In this document: positions 62,487-64,000 of the stretch, one piece after another
Numbering within the stretch: position 1 is the stretch's first letter
How the letters are laid out: each line of letters begins with the position of its first letter
Source: Spongilla lacustris
Lineage: Eukaryota > Porifera > Demospongiae > Spongillida > Spongillidae
Length of the DNA stretch: 64,000 bases
Reading direction: 5' to 3'
Assembly: GCA_949361645.1 (NCBI GenBank)
Contig: OX442415.1
Coordinates: 3,319,148 to 3,383,147 of the forward strand
Translations under genes and position numbers: made by a program
Notes under the pieces: model-generated
The model's input: the letters and a program-made list of their open reading frames with translations, nothing else
Database searches by the model: none
Told to the model about the DNA's origin: nothing

Positions 62487-63313
62487 AGTGATGCCGCGGC
62501 CAGCTTTTGACAATCCGGTCACGTTCACGGCTGGCCGTTTGGATATAGACGGTCACGTTCACGGTCAAAGATGGACCGTATGATTTCAATACGGTCACGT
62601 ACACGGCTGGCCGTCAACCGTCAAAATTTTAATACGGTCACGGACGGTCATTATTTATGCTATAGAAGTTTGGCATGCACGTATCAATAGAAATGGTTCA
62701 TGAACGGTATGCATGGGCATAGCAAAACAAGTGTGCAAGAACAGATTCAATTAACTAAAGGCTTTATTGCACCTGACAGTGAGAAAGAGAACAGATTCAA
62801 TCCTGGCTGGATCCATCCTCCATCTTCACAATGAGTCGCTCGCACGTGGAATCCACGCGATAACGCATAATCATGGAAGTCGCGTCCCCAGACTCACATT
62901 CGGCAGCAGCGGATGCAATACATATCAGGCTGGGGACGAGACTATGTCTTGGCGAGGGGGACAACGTAAATAATAAAAATTTAAATAGTTCCATAGCCAC
63001 GTGTTGGTGACAGTCGGGTGGGTTTGCTGCAGACTTCACCGCGCTATCAGGTGGCTTATCCTCAAAGGTTCTTGGAAAGACGACATTTGCCACGCAGGGA
63101 AAAATCCACTGCACGTGACGCTAGTGACGTGATAGGCTTAATGGACCGTCAAAAGTTTCGACGGCCACGGACGGCCAGCAAATAAATTTGACGGCCAATT
63201 ATTTTTCTCGGTTTAATCACGTGATCGGTAAGCTTCCCGGTCACGGTCACGGTCGGCCGTCAAAAACCGTCAAATGAATACGGTCACGGACGGTCCGTGC
63301 TGGCCGCGGCATC

Positions 63314-63317
<4 letters not shown>
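62487..63317. mobile_element. Non-autonomous hAT-like element
   Basis: The left end CAGTGATGCCGCGGCCAGC is complemented exactly by the right end ending 63,317. Both subterminal regions are packed with ACGGTCACG, GGCCGTCAA and related motifs in both orientations (62,510-62,650 and 63,140-63,295). Insertion was into or next to a GT repeat, so the target duplication is ambiguous (TGTGTGTG on the right). A smaller palindromic piece with GTCCCCAG/CTGGGGAC ends lies inside (62,881-62,943). No transposase is present. Confidence 0.82.
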
Positions 63318-63349
<32 letters not shown>

Positions 63350-64000
63350 TTTTTTTTTTTTTTCTAATTCTTTTTTTTTTTTGTGTGCAGTCTAGGTGGT
63401 AGGTATATATAACATTTAATAATAATGTAATAACAATAATAATATTAATGATGTACATGTTCATGTATACTTGCAATATTAGGTACGCAATATTATTATA
63501 TTATATCCAAAGGCAGAGACATTGCACACTGAGTAAGCGGCGTTGCTTCAGTGACATATCTGAGCAACAGGTATGGCTTTGGCCCCTCCCACCGTACCCT
63601 AGGACATATTCAAAGGCTTTTTATTATACTGTTGTATAGTTAGGTTAAATGTTGTTATACTCATACTTAGTTTGAGAAATGCCTTTCACACCACAAAACT
63701 CGCTTGGCATGCATAATTATTGCTGGATTAACAGTGCAATGCGTAGCTAGCACAGTTATTATGGCAGGGTATGGCTAAGTACATGTGAAATATCTTCTGT
63801 TCGTGTTATATTAAATTTTGTAGCAATAAGAGCTTAAGAGTTATGACAATCTGGATTCGCGTGGGGGGGGGGGGGGGGGGGGGGGGGTATAATACAGCAT
63901 TAGCACTACACACACAAACTTGGCTCACTTCAGGCCGAACTATGAATCAATTAGTTTGTGATAATGTAACTGATGCAGCTCCTCTGATATGTACAGATTG
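63318..64000. other. Window end, simple repeats and AT-rich sequence
   Basis: GT and T runs (63,318-63,385), an ATA-rich stretch and a poly-G run of about 26 (63,862-63,887). No gene recognised. Confidence 0.45.

Overview
The window is animal nuclear DNA: genes are split into many short exons with GT-AG introns, intergenic DNA is AT-rich and full of transposons, microsatellites and fold-back repeats, and the proteins are metazoan extracellular or receptor types (adhesion GPCR, Reeler, calcium-binding EGF, trypsin-inhibitor-like). Protein content, intron-dense compact genes and the retroelement families recall a demosponge or another early-branching animal. That placement is inference from memory of such families, not a database result.

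Layout. 856-7,210 (-): an apparently complete adhesion GPCR, 19 exons, 898 residues in my model, with a signal peptide, reelin-subrepeat-like ectodomain, hormone-receptor-like domain, GAIN/GPS and seven helices. About 5.46-11.75 kb is repeated at 12.1-15.6 kb, which leaves a broken 5' copy of the receptor; that copy later received a DNA transposon with a 7-bp target duplication. 19,149-19,962 (-): a complete four-exon gene for a secreted cysteine-rich protein with a TIL domain between two copies of another cysteine module. 23,005-37,361 (+): a 16-exon gene for a secreted/anchored Reeler-domain protein, whose stalk is encoded by 11 consecutive micro-exons of 12-30 nt, all in phase 1. Its 10-kb first intron holds a fold-back element, LINE and Ty3/gypsy debris, a 20-bp minisatellite and long CA/GT tracts. 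38,177-39,013 (-): the 3' part of a second adhesion GPCR with an apparent frameshift. 45,768-56,231 (-): a modular EGF gene (inferred to be one gene) whose large first intron contains a hAT element and a rearranged BEL/Pao retrotransposon. 56.2-64 kb is mostly tandem repeats, LTR-like repeats, a gypsy integrase fragment, a LINE fragment and a non-autonomous hAT relative.

How the genes relate. The host genes all appear to be cell-surface or secreted proteins. Two carry reelin-type modules: reelin-like repeats on the GPCR and a Reeler domain on the micro-exon protein. Mobile elements of at least five classes (BEL/Pao, Ty3/gypsy, a LINE-type family, hAT, and TIR/fold-back elements) occupy much of the remaining sequence, and every recognised TE gene is truncated, rearranged or interrupted. 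All splice models were read by eye; the main support is that intron phases match at every junction and the concatenated exons stay open.
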